Assembly: GCA_028284265.1 (NCBI GenBank)
Contig: JANQRZ010000023.1
Coordinates: 53,917 to 117,916, forward strand
Direction of reading: 5' to 3'
Length of the DNA: 64,000 nucleotides
Origin: Rhodothermales bacterium
Lineage (GTDB): Bacteria > Bacteroidota > Rhodothermia > Rhodothermales > JANQRZ01
Under the pieces are notes generated by a model that did not search any database, was not told the DNA's origin, and saw only the letters and a program-made list of their open reading frames with translations. Positions 54,693-63,940 of this stretch are shown here, piece after piece. Each line of letters opens with the position of its first letter. Positions within the stretch are counted from its first letter, which is position 1. The translations under genes were made by a program, and so were the position numbers.

Positions 54693-56024
54693 ATGCCCGT
54701 TCGTATCACCGAGATTGAGCCAGGCTCGCTCGCCGACGACCTCGGCTGGCGGCCCGGCGACCAACTGCTCGCCATTAATGGCGAGACGGTGCAGGACGAA
54801 CTCGACCTGCGCTTCAAAGCCGCCGAGGAGCGCTTTACGGTGAAGGTGCGGATGGGTGGCGATCTCCGCGAGCAGTCTGTCTCGCGCGACCTCGACGAGC
54901 CGCTCGGGGCGGCCTTCGAGGAGTTTCGCATCAAGACCTGCGGCGACGACTGCGTCTTCTGCTTCGTCGACCAGAACCCGGTCGGGTTGCGCGACACGCT
55001 CTACTTCCGCGACGGTGACTTCCGCATGTCATTCCTCTACGGGAACTACATCACGATGACCAACCTCCGTGACCGCGATATGCGGCGGATCGTGGAGCAG
55101 CGCCTCAGCCCTCTCTACATCTCGGTGCACTGCACCACCGATGAGATTCGCCGCCGGATGATGGGGCACCGGACGCAGCAAGACCGGTTGATGGAGAAGC
55201 TGGAGTTCCTGCGGGCACACGGCATCGACATGCATGCCCAAGTCGTCTTGGTGCCCGGCTTTAACGATGGTGAGGCACTCGTCAAGACGGTCGAGGACCT
55301 GTACGCGATGAACGACCGGATGCAGTCGCTCTCGATTGTGCCAGTCGGACTGACGAAGCACCGGCGCGAGCTGACCGACCTTCGCACGCTGCGCCCGGAG
55401 GAGGCGCGGGCACTCGCTGGACAAGTCGAAGCGTGGCAAGCTCGGTTCCGTGACGAGATCGGACGTGGGTTTGTCTACCTCTCGGATGAGATGTACCTCC
55501 TCGCGGGCCTCGACTTCCCCGAAGAGGATGACTACGACGGTTATCCGCTGATGGAGAACGGTGTTGGCATGAGTCGCGACTTTCTGAACGAACTCGACTA
55601 CCAGCGCGAATACCTCCCCGAAGCCCTGCCTGAGCCGAAAACGCTGACCCTCGTTACAGGCACGCTGACGGAATCGCTGCTGGAGGAGCGCATCGCTCCG
55701 GTGCTGCGCGAGGTCAGGAACCTCGATGTGCAGGTGGTCGAGGCAGAGAACCTGCTTTTTGGCGATTCGGTGACGGTGAGCGGGCTGCTGAACTTTAAGA
55801 GCTTCTACGCTGCGCTGAAGTCCCTCGGCGAAGCCCGGCAACTCGGCGACCTTGTTCTCCTGCCGCCCGACTCCGTCAACTTCGAGGGGCTGTTTCTCGA
55901 CAATCGCCCTGGCCAGAACTCGCCAGACGACCTCTCGGCGGCGCTCGGCGGCGTACCGGTTGAGGTGTTCGGGGGTGATTGGGCGAATGTGATCGAAAGC
56001 CTCGGCGATGCGGTAGCCTGTTGA
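54693..56024 (+). CDS. PDZ and DUF512 radical-SAM-like protein
   Basis: 443 residues. An N-terminal PDZ-like domain (about 1-65, ITEIEPGSLADDLGWRPGDQ) comes first. A cysteine motif CGDDCVFCFVDQNPVGLRDT and a barrel (MSFLYGNYITMTNLRDRDMR, HCTTDEIRRRMMGHRTQQDR, HAQVVLVPGFNDG) follow, as in DUF512 proteins. The C-terminal domain has LVTGTLTESLLEERIAPVLR. DUF512 proteins are widespread with a proposed Fe-S/radical chemistry, function unsettled. First host gene to the right of the prophage. Confidence 0.85.
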   Translation: MPVRITEIEPGSLADDLGWRPGDQLLAINGETVQDELDLRFKAAEERFTVKVRMGGDLREQSVSRDLDEPLGAAFEEFRIKTCGDDCVFCFVDQNPVGLRDTLYFRDGDFRMSFLYGNYITMTNLRDRDMRRIVEQRLSPLYISVHCTTDEIRRRMMGHRTQQDRLMEKLEFLRAHGIDMHAQVVLVPGFNDGEALVKTVEDLYAMNDRMQSLSIVPVGLTKHRRELTDLRTLRPEEARALAGQVEAWQARFRDEIGRGFVYLSDEMYLLAGLDFPEEDDYDGYPLMENGVGMSRDFLNELDYQREYLPEALPEPKTLTLVTGTLTESLLEERIAPVLREVRNLDVQVVEAENLLFGDSVTVSGLLNFKSFYAALKSLGEARQLGDLVLLPPDSVNFEGLFLDNRPGQNSPDDLSAALGGVPVEVFGGDWANVIESLGDAVAC

Positions 56025-56081
56025 TTCCGCAACCTGTGGTGCCGATACTCGTCTCATTCCCCTGTCTTTAGCCCGCACGCG

Positions 56082-57074
56082 ATGCCTGATCTCCTAGACC
56101 ACCCTCCCCAAGCGCCTGCCCCGGCTCTGCTAGACCCGACGCCTGTGCTGCGGGACGCGGTGCCGTGGGCGAAGCCGGTGCGGCTGGCCGGTGTGCTGGA
56201 GCGGCAGCGGTTTCACCCGCTACTGATGGCTTTGCTTACGTTCGTCGGTGGGTTCGTGGTCTACCAGTTCGTCGGCTCTGTCGTGATGATCGGGGCGGCG
56301 TTGAGCGCGTCAGGTGGCGAATTGGATCCGGTGGGGTTGTTGGATTCGATTGGAGACAATGCCTTCGTCCTCTTCGGCGGGAACGCGCTCGGACAGGTGG
56401 CCGGATTTCTCGGCTTTGTCCTGTTCGTCGCGTGGCTGCACACGCCCGATCTTGCCTCGTTCCTCCGGGTTCGCCGACCGGACACGATGCAACTGGGTCT
56501 GAGCGCTCTTGGTCTCTTCGCGCTGTTACCCTTTGTGGCGTGGGTCGGGATGCTCAACGCGGAGTTGCCGCTTCCCGAGTCGTGGCGGGCATGGGATGAG
56601 CAGCAGGCGGCCCTCATCGAGCAGGTGCTCGGGGCCGATATGAACGTGGTGCTTGCGCTCCTCTTCGTCGCCGTCACGCCTGCGATCTGCGAGGAGGTGA
56701 TGTTCCGGGGGTATCTCCAACGCCAGGTGGAGCGGAGCCTCGGCGTGGTGGGAGGCATCGTGCTCATCGGTGTGCTCTTTGGGGTGTTCCACCTGCGCCC
56801 GACGCAGGTACTGCCGCTGACGACGCTCGGACTGTATCTCGGCTTCTCGGTGTGGGTGACGGGGAGCCTGTGGGCGGGCATTCTCGTTCACCTGCTCAAC
56901 AACGGTCTCGCCGTCCTCGTGAGCGATTACATGAAGCGCAGCCCGAACCTCGACCCCGCTACGCTCGACTCTATCGCAGTGCCGTGGTATCTTGCGCTGC
57001 TGAGTGCTGCTGCCGTCGCAGGGGTTGTCGTTCTTCTGCTCGGTCGGCGGCACACGCTACTTGCACGTACGTAG
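56082..57074 (+). CDS. CPBP-family intramembrane metalloprotease
   Basis: 330 residues with about eight hydrophobic segments. CPBP/ABI motifs are CEEVMFRGYLQRQVERSLGV (EExxxR), GVLFGVFHLRPTQVLPLTTL (FxxxH) and GILVHLLNNGLAVLVSD (HxxxN/D). Family members include CAAX-type proteases and immunity-related proteins. The N-terminal cytoplasmic part is proline-rich. Inner membrane. Confidence 0.88.
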   Translation: MPDLLDHPPQAPAPALLDPTPVLRDAVPWAKPVRLAGVLERQRFHPLLMALLTFVGGFVVYQFVGSVVMIGAALSASGGELDPVGLLDSIGDNAFVLFGGNALGQVAGFLGFVLFVAWLHTPDLASFLRVRRPDTMQLGLSALGLFALLPFVAWVGMLNAELPLPESWRAWDEQQAALIEQVLGADMNVVLALLFVAVTPAICEEVMFRGYLQRQVERSLGVVGGIVLIGVLFGVFHLRPTQVLPLTTLGLYLGFSVWVTGSLWAGILVHLLNNGLAVLVSDYMKRSPNLDPATLDSIAVPWYLALLSAAAVAGVVVLLLGRRHTLLART

Positions 57075-57110
57075 CCCGTTGTCGTTTTCCTTCGCTTTCG
57101 CCTCTCTGCC

Positions 57111-57491
57111 ATGTCTGACGATCCGCGCGTCTACGAAGACTGGGTTGCCGTCTTCAGCACCTCCACCGATTACGAAGCCGACCTCGTGCGCGACCGGCTC
57201 GACGCGGCAGGCCTCGCCGCGGTTGTGTTGACGCAGCGGGACCACGCCTTCAATCTCAATGTCGGCGACATGGCAGCGGTCCATGTGATGGTCCGGCCCG
57301 AAGACGTCGGGGCCGCGCAGGAGGTCATCAACCAGCAGCCCTTCACCGACGCCGAATTGACCGAGGCGGCCCTCAATGCCGACCCCGATGCGGAGGATGC
57401 GTACACCGCTGACGAAGAGGGTATGCTCGACTCCGGCCCCGATGCGATTCGGTTCTCCGCCCCCGACGACGACGACCCGGTGAAGAAATGA
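57111..57491 (+). CDS. DUF2007-family protein
   Basis: 126 residues. The DUF2007 core (about 8-75) is DWVAVFSTSTDYEADLVRDR-LDAAGL...VHVMVRPEDVGAAQEVI. An acidic tail (DPDAEDAYTADEEGMLDSGP) is unusual. The family is annotated as putative signal transducing but not characterised. Stop overlaps the cdsA start (ATGA), indicating co-translation. Confidence 0.8.
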   Translation: MSDDPRVYEDWVAVFSTSTDYEADLVRDRLDAAGLAAVVLTQRDHAFNLNVGDMAAVHVMVRPEDVGAAQEVINQQPFTDAELTEAALNADPDAEDAYTADEEGMLDSGPDAIRFSAPDDDDPVKK

Positions 57492-58336
57492 GCGAGGGGG
57501 AGCCTGCGCCTAGACCCGCTATGAGCAACCTCGCGCAGCGCATCCTGACATCGCTCGTCGGCGCGCCCCTCGTCATCGGGGCCGTGTATCTCGGTGGGTG
57601 GTTCTTCGTGGGTCTGATGCTGCTGATCGGGTTGCTGGCGCAGCGCGATCTCTACGCGATGGCCGAAGCGGGAAGCATCCGGCCGCTCAAAAGCGTCGGC
57701 CTCGCGGTGGGCGCGCTCGTGATCGTGCGGGCCGTGTGGCCGGAGGCGGTACCGCTTGCCGTCGTTGGCCTCGTCGTGGCTTTTATCGCCGAGTTGTGGC
57801 GGCGGCACGAGGCTCCCATTCCGAATATCGGTACCCTCGTCCTCGGCGTGTTCTATCCAGCAGTGCTCGCAGGCTACTTCGTCGAGCTTCGGGTACTGAG
57901 CGCCGAGACCCTCGGCGACTCCGATGCGATTCTGCTGACGATCACGGCGATGGTGGCGATTTGGGCGGCGGATACGCTCGCCTACTTCACCGGGCGGGCT
58001 TTCGGCAAGCGCCCCCTCTTTCCGCGCATCTCGCCGAAGAAGACGTGGGCCGGATCGGTCGGTGGCGTTATCGGGGCCGTTCTGTTCGTAACGGTGATGA
58101 AGCTCACGTTCGTGCCGCTGTTGACATGGGCCGATGTGGCCGTGATCGGCCTGATCTGTGGGGCAGTGGGGCAGCTCGGCGATCTCGCCGAGAGCATGCT
58201 CAAGCGCTCGGTCGGGGTGAAGGACTCAGGGAACTACCTCCCCGGCCACGGCGGGATGCTCGACCGCATTGACGCCATGCTGATCGCGATTCCGCTCGTC
58301 GTGCTCTATCTCGACCACGTCCGAGACCTTTGGTGA
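57488..58336 (+). CDS. cdsA: Phosphatidate cytidylyltransferase CdsA
   Basis: 282 residues, or 271 from MSNLAQRILTSLVGAPLVIG. Seven to eight transmembrane segments. The C-terminal CDP-DAG synthase signature is LKRSVGVKDSGNYLPGHGGM-LDRIDAM, preceded by FGKRPLFPRISPKKTWAGSV. It converts phosphatidate plus CTP to CDP-diacylglycerol in phospholipid synthesis. Overlaps the DUF2007 gene by 4 bases. Confidence 0.95.
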   Translation: MSEGEPAPRPAMSNLAQRILTSLVGAPLVIGAVYLGGWFFVGLMLLIGLLAQRDLYAMAEAGSIRPLKSVGLAVGALVIVRAVWPEAVPLAVVGLVVAFIAELWRRHEAPIPNIGTLVLGVFYPAVLAGYFVELRVLSAETLGDSDAILLTITAMVAIWAADTLAYFTGRAFGKRPLFPRISPKKTWAGSVGGVIGAVLFVTVMKLTFVPLLTWADVAVIGLICGAVGQLGDLAESMLKRSVGVKDSGNYLPGHGGMLDRIDAMLIAIPLVVLYLDHVRDLW

Positions 58337-58392
58337 TTGGCTGATTGAGTGATTGGGTTGCCAGAATCAGCCAATCAGTCACTCAGCCAATA
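58336..58392 (+). terminator. Imperfect hairpin after cdsA
   Basis: GATTGGCTGATTGAGTGATTGG followed by CCAATCAGTCACTCAGCCAAT forms a long, slightly imperfect stem of about 20 bp with a short loop, starting at the cdsA stop. No U-run follows, so factor-dependent termination or mRNA 3'-end protection are both possible. Confidence 0.45.
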
Positions 58393-58457
58393 ACGCTGAC
58401 GGAACGGTGGCAGCAGGGCAGCGGTATACTTCGGCCCACCGAAAACCGCCCGGTCCG

Positions 58458-58649
58458 ATGCTTTCGCCGCGACACCGACCCAAGCCCCGCCGTTTCACCT
58501 ACGAGCCGAGGTTCTACGACCCGAGCCACGACGAGAGGCTAAAACAGCGGCTCCGCTTCAAGACAAACACGCGGCGCGGCAAACAGCCCGCCTTCATCGC
58601 GGTCGCGGTGCTGCTGCTGCTCGCGCTGTACGTCTACGTGAAGCTCTGA
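58458..58649 (+). CDS. Small C-terminally anchored membrane protein
   Basis: 63 residues from ATG at 58458; upstream in-frame ATGs run through the cdsA hairpin. Very basic N-terminal half (SPRHRPKPRRFTYEPRFYDP, LKQRLRFKTNTRRGKQP) and one C-terminal transmembrane helix (FIAVAVLLLLALYVYVKL). I believe similar short proteins occur in related genomes, often near mutL; the function is unknown. Confidence 0.65.
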   Translation: MLSPRHRPKPRRFTYEPRFYDPSHDERLKQRLRFKTNTRRGKQPAFIAVAVLLLLALYVYVKL

Positions 58650-58712
58650 CGGGTATCATCCTATGGTAATGGTACCACCTCGGGATGTGCCTAGCTTCCG
58701 GTACCACTCCTT

Positions 58713-60596
58713 ATGACCTCGAAGACGGACCCTATGCTGGAGGAGACGGAGGCGCAGACTGCGCCGGACGGACTCGTGCGCGTGCTGCCGGAGCACCTCG
58801 CCAACAAGATCGCGGCAGGCGAGGTGGTGCAGCGGCCCGCGTCGGTGCTGAAGGAGTTGATGGAGAACGCCCTCGACGCTGGGGCGCGGCAGATCACGGT
58901 GGTTCTCCAGAAGGCAGGCAGCGAACTCGTGCAGGTGGTGGACGACGGGTGTGGGATGGGACCAGCGGACGCGGCGACGTGCTTCGGACGCCACGCGACG
59001 AGCAAGATCGCCAACGCCGATGATCTGGAGCGCATCCGCACGCTCGGCTTCCGGGGCGAAGCTCTCGCCTCGATTGCGGCAGTAGCGCAGGTCGAATTGA
59101 AGTCGAAGCGGCGGAGCGATGCTGCCGGGACGTGCGTCCGCATCGAGGGCAGCACGTTCGTCGATCAGTCGCCATGCGCCGCGCCGAACGGGACCTCGAT
59201 TGCCGTGCGAAATCTTTTCTTCAACGTCCCGGCCCGGCGCAACTTCCTCAAGTCCCCGGCGACGGAGTTCAAGCACCTCATCGAAACATTCCAGTTTCTC
59301 GCCCTCTCGAACCCGGCGGTTGGCTTTACGCTCGTCCATGACGATGCGGAGGTCTACCGGCTCGCTTCCTCGGACGAAGGCTTCGAGTCGGCGCTCCGGC
59401 AGCGAGTCAGTCAACTGCTCGGCGACCGCGACGGGGCTTCGCTCGTGCCGGTGGAGGAGGCGACGAGCTACCTCTCAGTGCGCGGCCTCGTCGGGCGGCC
59501 CGAGGGCGCACGCAAGAGCCGGGGCGAGCAGTTCCTCTTCATCAACGGGCGCTACGTCAAGAACCGCTCGCTCGACCACGCCGTAGCCGCCGCGTTCGGT
59601 GACCTCTTGCCGAAGGGCACGTATCCGCTCTTCACGCTCTTCTTCACCCTCGACCCGCGCCACGTCGATGTGAACGTCCACCCGACCAAGACCGAGGTGA
59701 AGTTCGACGACGAGCGCGGCGTCTATGGTTTCGTCCGCGCCATCGTCAAAAAGGCCCTCGGCGATGCCGATGTCATCCCGAGCCTCGGTGATGGCTTTGC
59801 CGGTATCGGTCGTGCCGATGCGTCGCCCGTGCCCGATATCCGCCCGATTCGCTTTGACGTGAGCAATACGCCGGAGCGCCCTGACCCGACCGTGCCCCGT
59901 GCTGCCTCGTTTCATATGCCTGAGGCTGATGAGGCCCCGCGTCGCACAACTCCGGTTCCATCGAGTGCCGAGCCGTTCGCGGTAGACCCGCTAGAGGAAA
60001 GCGAGGCTGACACGCTCGGCTTGGGCGAGCGGCCGCCGGTGTGGCAACTCCACAATCGCTACATCGTCACACCGATCCGCTCCGGGCTGATGCTGCTCGA
60101 CCAGCGCGCTGCTCACGAGCGCATCCTCTACGAGCAGGCTCTTACTTCGCTCGAAGGCGGCCTCTCGCTTTCGCAGCAACTCCTCTTCCCGGTCACCATC
60201 GAGTTTCCCCCCGCTGACTACGAACTCATCCTCGAACTGGCCGACGACCTCCAGAAACTTGGCTTTGACCTCACACCGTTCTCAGGCCGAACGGTAAAAG
60301 TGCAAGGCGTTCCGACTGGCGTTTCTCGGGATTCGGTGCAGCGCCTACTTGAAGACGTGCTCGACCAGTACAAGCAGTACCGCAATGACCTCCAACTCAG
60401 CGGGCGCGACAGCCTTGCCAAGAGCGTGGCCCGCCGCAGTGCCATTGCCTCCGGCACGTCGCTGTCGGAAGAGGAAGCGCGCAAGCTGATCGACGAACTG
60501 TTTGCCTGCGAGACTCCCTACATTTGCCCGCACGGACGCCCGACGATGATCAAGGTCTCGTTGGACGAACTGGAGCGGCGGTTCGGCAAGAGCTAG
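58713..60596 (+). CDS. mutL: DNA mismatch repair protein MutL
   Basis: 627 residues. GHKL ATPase motifs are LKELMENALDAGARQITV, VVDDGCGMG, GFRGEALASIAAV and GTSIAVRNLFFNVPARRNFL. A transducer domain and a linker (about 345-430) follow. The C-terminal dimerisation/endonuclease domain has LLDQRAAHERILYE and a late CPHGRPTMIKV. The endonuclease motif DQHA(x2)E(x4)E reads DQRA here: the histidine is arginine while the acidic residues remain. An endonuclease-type MutL fits a genome using a MutH-independent pathway. TAGCTTCC at 58692-58699 may be the -7 element, giving a leader of a few bases. Confidence 0.97.
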   Translation: MTSKTDPMLEETEAQTAPDGLVRVLPEHLANKIAAGEVVQRPASVLKELMENALDAGARQITVVLQKAGSELVQVVDDGCGMGPADAATCFGRHATSKIANADDLERIRTLGFRGEALASIAAVAQVELKSKRRSDAAGTCVRIEGSTFVDQSPCAAPNGTSIAVRNLFFNVPARRNFLKSPATEFKHLIETFQFLALSNPAVGFTLVHDDAEVYRLASSDEGFESALRQRVSQLLGDRDGASLVPVEEATSYLSVRGLVGRPEGARKSRGEQFLFINGRYVKNRSLDHAVAAAFGDLLPKGTYPLFTLFFTLDPRHVDVNVHPTKTEVKFDDERGVYGFVRAIVKKALGDADVIPSLGDGFAGIGRADASPVPDIRPIRFDVSNTPERPDPTVPRAASFHMPEADEAPRRTTPVPSSAEPFAVDPLEESEADTLGLGERPPVWQLHNRYIVTPIRSGLMLLDQRAAHERILYEQALTSLEGGLSLSQQLLFPVTIEFPPADYELILELADDLQKLGFDLTPFSGRTVKVQGVPTGVSRDSVQRLLEDVLDQYKQYRNDLQLSGRDSLAKSVARRSAIASGTSLSEEEARKLIDELFACETPYICPHGRPTMIKVSLDELERRFGKS

Positions 60597-60631
60597 AGAC
60601 CGTAGCTTGGCGCAGCCTACGCTTCTGCCCC

Positions 60632-62011
60632 GTGTCTTTGCTTCAACGCTTCCGTGAGTTTGTGACCGACCGCGCCTTGCTCGCCGAGGGGGAGTGTGTC
60701 GTGGTCGGTGTCAGCGGCGGCATGGACTCGATGGTGCTGCTGCACTTGTTGAGTGCGAGCGGTTTTTTGCCTGTCGCGGCGCACGTCAACTATGGGTTGC
60801 GCGGGGAAGCCTCTGCCGCCGATGAAGCGCTCGTGCGGACCCTTTGTCAGCAATGGGATGTGCCGCTGCGAGTGCATCGGGCCGAGGTCAGCGGCTCGGT
60901 GCAGGCGGAAGCACGCGACGCTCGCTACGTCTTCTTCGGCGAAGTGGCGAGCGAGGTAGGAGCCTCCGCCATCGCTACGGCGCATCACCGGGACGATCAG
61001 GCGGAGACGGTGCTGCTCAACCTATTTCGCGGAGCAGGGCCGGTCGGGTTGGCCGGAATGCCCATGCGCCGACCGCTTATGTCCGGCTCTGCTGTCGAGG
61101 TCATTCGACCCTTGCTGTGGGCCTCCCGCGCCGGGATCGAAAGCTATGCCCGTGCGCACCACTTGCTGTGGCGAGAGGATGAATCGAACCAGTCGCCTGC
61201 TTACCGCCGAAATGTGCTGCGCCACGAGGTGCTGCCGCTTCTCGGAAAGCACTTCGGCGAGGATGTCGGTGAACGCATCGCCGGGGCGGCAGAGCTCATG
61301 CGCGAAGCCCTCGACAGTGGGGCGGCGCTCGTTCCGGCAGACCTGTTCGAAGATGCTGCCGAAGAAAACGCTAGCGGTTGGTCACTTCGCCTTGATGGGC
61401 TGACCGCGCAGCCGGAGGCCGTGCAGCGCGGCCTCGTGCTCGAAGCCCTCCGCCGGTGGGCACCCGATGCACCGCGCTCAACGGCGACAGTGCGCGAGGT
61501 GGAATCGCTCCTCGCATCGCAGGTGGGGCGACGGATCGAGTGGCCAGGCGTCACGGTCTGGCGTGATCGAGACCGGCTCGTGTTCGAGACGGCTCCGGCG
61601 GTGGATACCTTCAAGGTGAACGTTGACGTAGGTAAGACCCAAACGCCGCTTGGCACGCTGGCAGTCGAGCTTCTCGACGTAGTGCCGGAGGCGTTTGACT
61701 CATCGCCGAACATCGAGGTCGTTGACGCCGACCGGCTGCGGTTTCCGCTTACGCTTCGGACTTGGCAGGCGGGCGATGCGTTTCAGCCATTCGCCATGGA
61801 CGGGCACAAGAACATCAGCGATCTCCTCACCGAGCGGCGGGTCCCGTCACACCGTCGCGCTCGGCAACTAGTGCTGGTATCGGGCGACGAGATCGTCTGG
61901 GTCGTTGGGCACCGGCTCGGGGCCGGGTTTGCCGTTGGGGCGGAGACGCAGCGGGTTGTGAGGTTGACATGGATCGAGAAGGCGTTGGCACACGGCGGCT
62001 CCGATGCGTAG
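60632..62011 (+). CDS. tilS: tRNA(Ile)-lysidine synthase TilS
   Basis: 459 residues from GTG 60632, giving a normal N-terminus (VSLLQRFREFVTDRALLAEG); the frame extends upstream into mutL. The PP-loop VVGVSGGMDSMVLLHLL is at about 22-38. HVNYGLRGEASAADEALVR and ATAHHRDDQAETVLLNLFRG follow, then GAGPVGLAGM and the RN-motif SPAYRRNVLRHEVLP. C-terminal TilS domain (RFPLTLRTWQAGDAFQPFAM). Converts C34 of tRNA-Ile(CAU) to lysidine. TAGCTTGG at 60603-60610 is a possible promoter element. Confidence 0.95.
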   Translation: MSLLQRFREFVTDRALLAEGECVVVGVSGGMDSMVLLHLLSASGFLPVAAHVNYGLRGEASAADEALVRTLCQQWDVPLRVHRAEVSGSVQAEARDARYVFFGEVASEVGASAIATAHHRDDQAETVLLNLFRGAGPVGLAGMPMRRPLMSGSAVEVIRPLLWASRAGIESYARAHHLLWREDESNQSPAYRRNVLRHEVLPLLGKHFGEDVGERIAGAAELMREALDSGAALVPADLFEDAAEENASGWSLRLDGLTAQPEAVQRGLVLEALRRWAPDAPRSTATVREVESLLASQVGRRIEWPGVTVWRDRDRLVFETAPAVDTFKVNVDVGKTQTPLGTLAVELLDVVPEAFDSSPNIEVVDADRLRFPLTLRTWQAGDAFQPFAMDGHKNISDLLTERRVPSHRRARQLVLVSGDEIVWVVGHRLGAGFAVGAETQRVVRLTWIEKALAHGGSDA

Positions 62012-62016
62012 CTTCG
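61985..62016 (+). promoter_or_regulatory. Candidate hpt promoter
   Basis: TTG (61985-61987), 21 bases, TAGCTTCG (62009-62016), inside the end of tilS. Leader about 25 bases to the hpt ATG. Confidence 0.35.
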
Positions 62017-62047
62017 TCGTCCCTCCCTCGCCCGTCTGCTGCCCGCC

Positions 62048-62620
62048 ATGTCTGCCTCCATCGCTCCTGTCGCTGAGACCGTCACCTGTCGCGGCGAGCG
62101 CTTTCGCCTCTACCTCGACGCCGACACCATCGCTGCCCGCGTTCAGGCCATTGGACGCGCCATTGACGCCGAGTACGACGGCAAACGGCCCATCCTGATC
62201 GGTGTGCTCAACGGGGCCTTTATGTTTCTCTCCGACCTCATGCGGGCGATCTCCATCGACTGTGAGGTGGACTTTCTCAAGCTCTCGTCCTACGGGGCCG
62301 AGAAGGTGTCGAGCGGCACTGTCACCGAACTCAAGAAGATCGACGCTGACCTCGGAGGGCGGCACATCATTGTCGTCGAGGACATCGTGGACACGGGCCT
62401 CTCGATGCAGTTCATCACCGAGCTGATGGCGGAACTGAACCCGGCGTCCGTCCGAACAGCAACCCTGCTCCACAAGAAAGCCGCCACCCGTCCTGACCTC
62501 AACCTGCAACTCGATTACGTCGGGTTCGAGATCGACAACCTGTTCGTGATCGGCTACGGGCTGGACTATGGTCAACTCGGGCGCAACCTTCCGGCCATCT
62601 ACATCCTCGATGAGGACTAG
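62048..62620 (+). CDS. hpt: Hypoxanthine(-guanine) phosphoribosyltransferase
   Basis: 190 residues. Type I PRTase fold: the PRPP loop is VVEDIVDTGLSMQFI, preceded by LIGVLNGAFMFLSDLMRAI and the flexible-loop region KLSSYGAEKVSSG. The late block is FEIDNLFVIGYGLDYGQLGRNLPAIYIL. Salvages hypoxanthine and guanine to IMP and GMP. Neighbour tilS upstream is the common tilS-hpt arrangement in bacteria. Convergent with the HD gene, stops overlapping by 4 bases. Confidence 0.96.
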   Translation: MSASIAPVAETVTCRGERFRLYLDADTIAARVQAIGRAIDAEYDGKRPILIGVLNGAFMFLSDLMRAISIDCEVDFLKLSSYGAEKVSSGTVTELKKIDADLGGRHIIVVEDIVDTGLSMQFITELMAELNPASVRTATLLHKKAATRPDLNLQLDYVGFEIDNLFVIGYGLDYGQLGRNLPAIYILDED

Positions 62621-63936
62621 CCGAGCGGCGCTTCCTCGGCGATGCCGAGCGTGACCTGCTTCGGCGCGCAGACGTAGTGCCGGACGACGGCCCCGGCAAC
62701 GGCTCGAACGGTCGCCACGTCGTCGGCCCTAGACAGTTCGCGGATGCGCCCATCGCGCTCCAGAATCGAGATCGAGTCCTCGAAGCGCTGGTACACGTCG
62801 AGCGAGGAACTACCGACGGTGAGGTACAGGTCGGCGTCGTGTTGCGCCTCATTGGGCGTCGAGAGATTGGCCGCTACGAGCCACCCGGCGACGGCCTCGC
62901 GCCACCCGGCGATCTCGACATCGGTGGGTGCTGCCGTCAAATAGGTCGTGCGGAAGAGGTCGCGCTCAACGAAGCGGCGGGCGAGGTCGGCGAGGATCGG
63001 ATCGGCAGAGCGGCTCCACTGCTTGAGGCTATGGAGGATGTCGGTGTCGTCGAGGCGGCAGAAGGCATCGAGCACAGCATCTTCCCCGATCTCATCGGCA
63101 GTGACGCGGCGCTGGAGGAAAAACAACAGGGCAGGGGAGGAGGCGAGGACCGCCGGGTCGCCCTCGGCGCAGCACGCCCTCGCCCGGGCGAAGGCGGCGC
63201 GCAGCAGGTGGTCGCCCGCGATGACCGTCTTGTGGAGGTAGACCTGCCAGTACATCAGCCGCCGCGAGAGCACGTAGCTCTCGACCGCATACGCCCCCTT
63301 CGCCTCGATCACAATGTCTGCGTCCGGCCCGCCTTCGACCGGGTGGACGCGCATCGTCTTGATGATCCGGTCCACGCCGACGATGCCCTCAGCGACGCCC
63401 GTGTAGAACGAGTCGCGCCGGAGGTAGTCGAGCCGGTCCATGTCGAGTTGCGACGAGAGGAGGCGCTGGAAGAACGGTCGGTCGTAGGCCCCGTCGAAGA
63501 TCGTCAGCGTCAGGTCGAGTGCCCCCTCGAAGTGGTCGTTCAGGCGTTCGATGATGGTCCGGCTCATCTGCTCGTGATGGAACGGTCCGTCCGCGCCCGA
63601 TGCGATGAGGTCTTCTTCGAGCGTGTGCGAGAACGGGCCGTGGCCGACATCGTGGAGGAGGGCAGCGGCGAGGGCGGCTTCGTGCTCGGCCTCGGTGATC
63701 GGGGTGCCTTTCTCGGCGAGGCTCCCGAGGACCTGCTGCATCAGTGCCATCGCGCCCAGGCCGTGCGCGAACCGGGTGTGCTCGGCGCCGGGGAAGACGA
63801 GGTGCCCGAGTCCGAGCTGCCGGATGCGCCGGAGCCGCTGGAACTCCGGCGTCTCGATCAGCCCGAACAGCAGCCGCTTCGGCACGGAGATGAAGCCGTG
63901 GACTGGGTCGGAAAAGATTTTGAAGCGGCTGGTCAC
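62617..63936 (-). CDS. HD-domain phosphohydrolase (dGTPase-like)
   Basis: 439 residues from GTG 63936. The N-terminal HD domain has FSDPVHGFISVPKRLLFGLI, RLRRIRQLGLGHLVFPGAEH-TRFAHGLG, LLHDVGHGPFSHTLEED and LDMDRLDYLRRDSFYTGV, the standard pattern of the YwfO/SAMHD1-like group. The C-terminal half is less conserved. Members hydrolyse dNTPs or related phosphates. Upstream DNA is a 7-bp tandem repeat. Confidence 0.9.
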   Translation of the reverse strand: MTSRFKIFSDPVHGFISVPKRLLFGLIETPEFQRLRRIRQLGLGHLVFPGAEHTRFAHGLGAMALMQQVLGSLAEKGTPITEAEHEAALAAALLHDVGHGPFSHTLEEDLIASGADGPFHHEQMSRTIIERLNDHFEGALDLTLTIFDGAYDRPFFQRLLSSQLDMDRLDYLRRDSFYTGVAEGIVGVDRIIKTMRVHPVEGGPDADIVIEAKGAYAVESYVLSRRLMYWQVYLHKTVIAGDHLLRAAFARARACCAEGDPAVLASSPALLFFLQRRVTADEIGEDAVLDAFCRLDDTDILHSLKQWSRSADPILADLARRFVERDLFRTTYLTAAPTDVEIAGWREAVAGWLVAANLSTPNEAQHDADLYLTVGSSSLDVYQRFEDSISILERDGRIRELSRADDVATVRAVAGAVVRHYVCAPKQVTLGIAEEAPLG

Positions 63937-63940
63937 GGTT

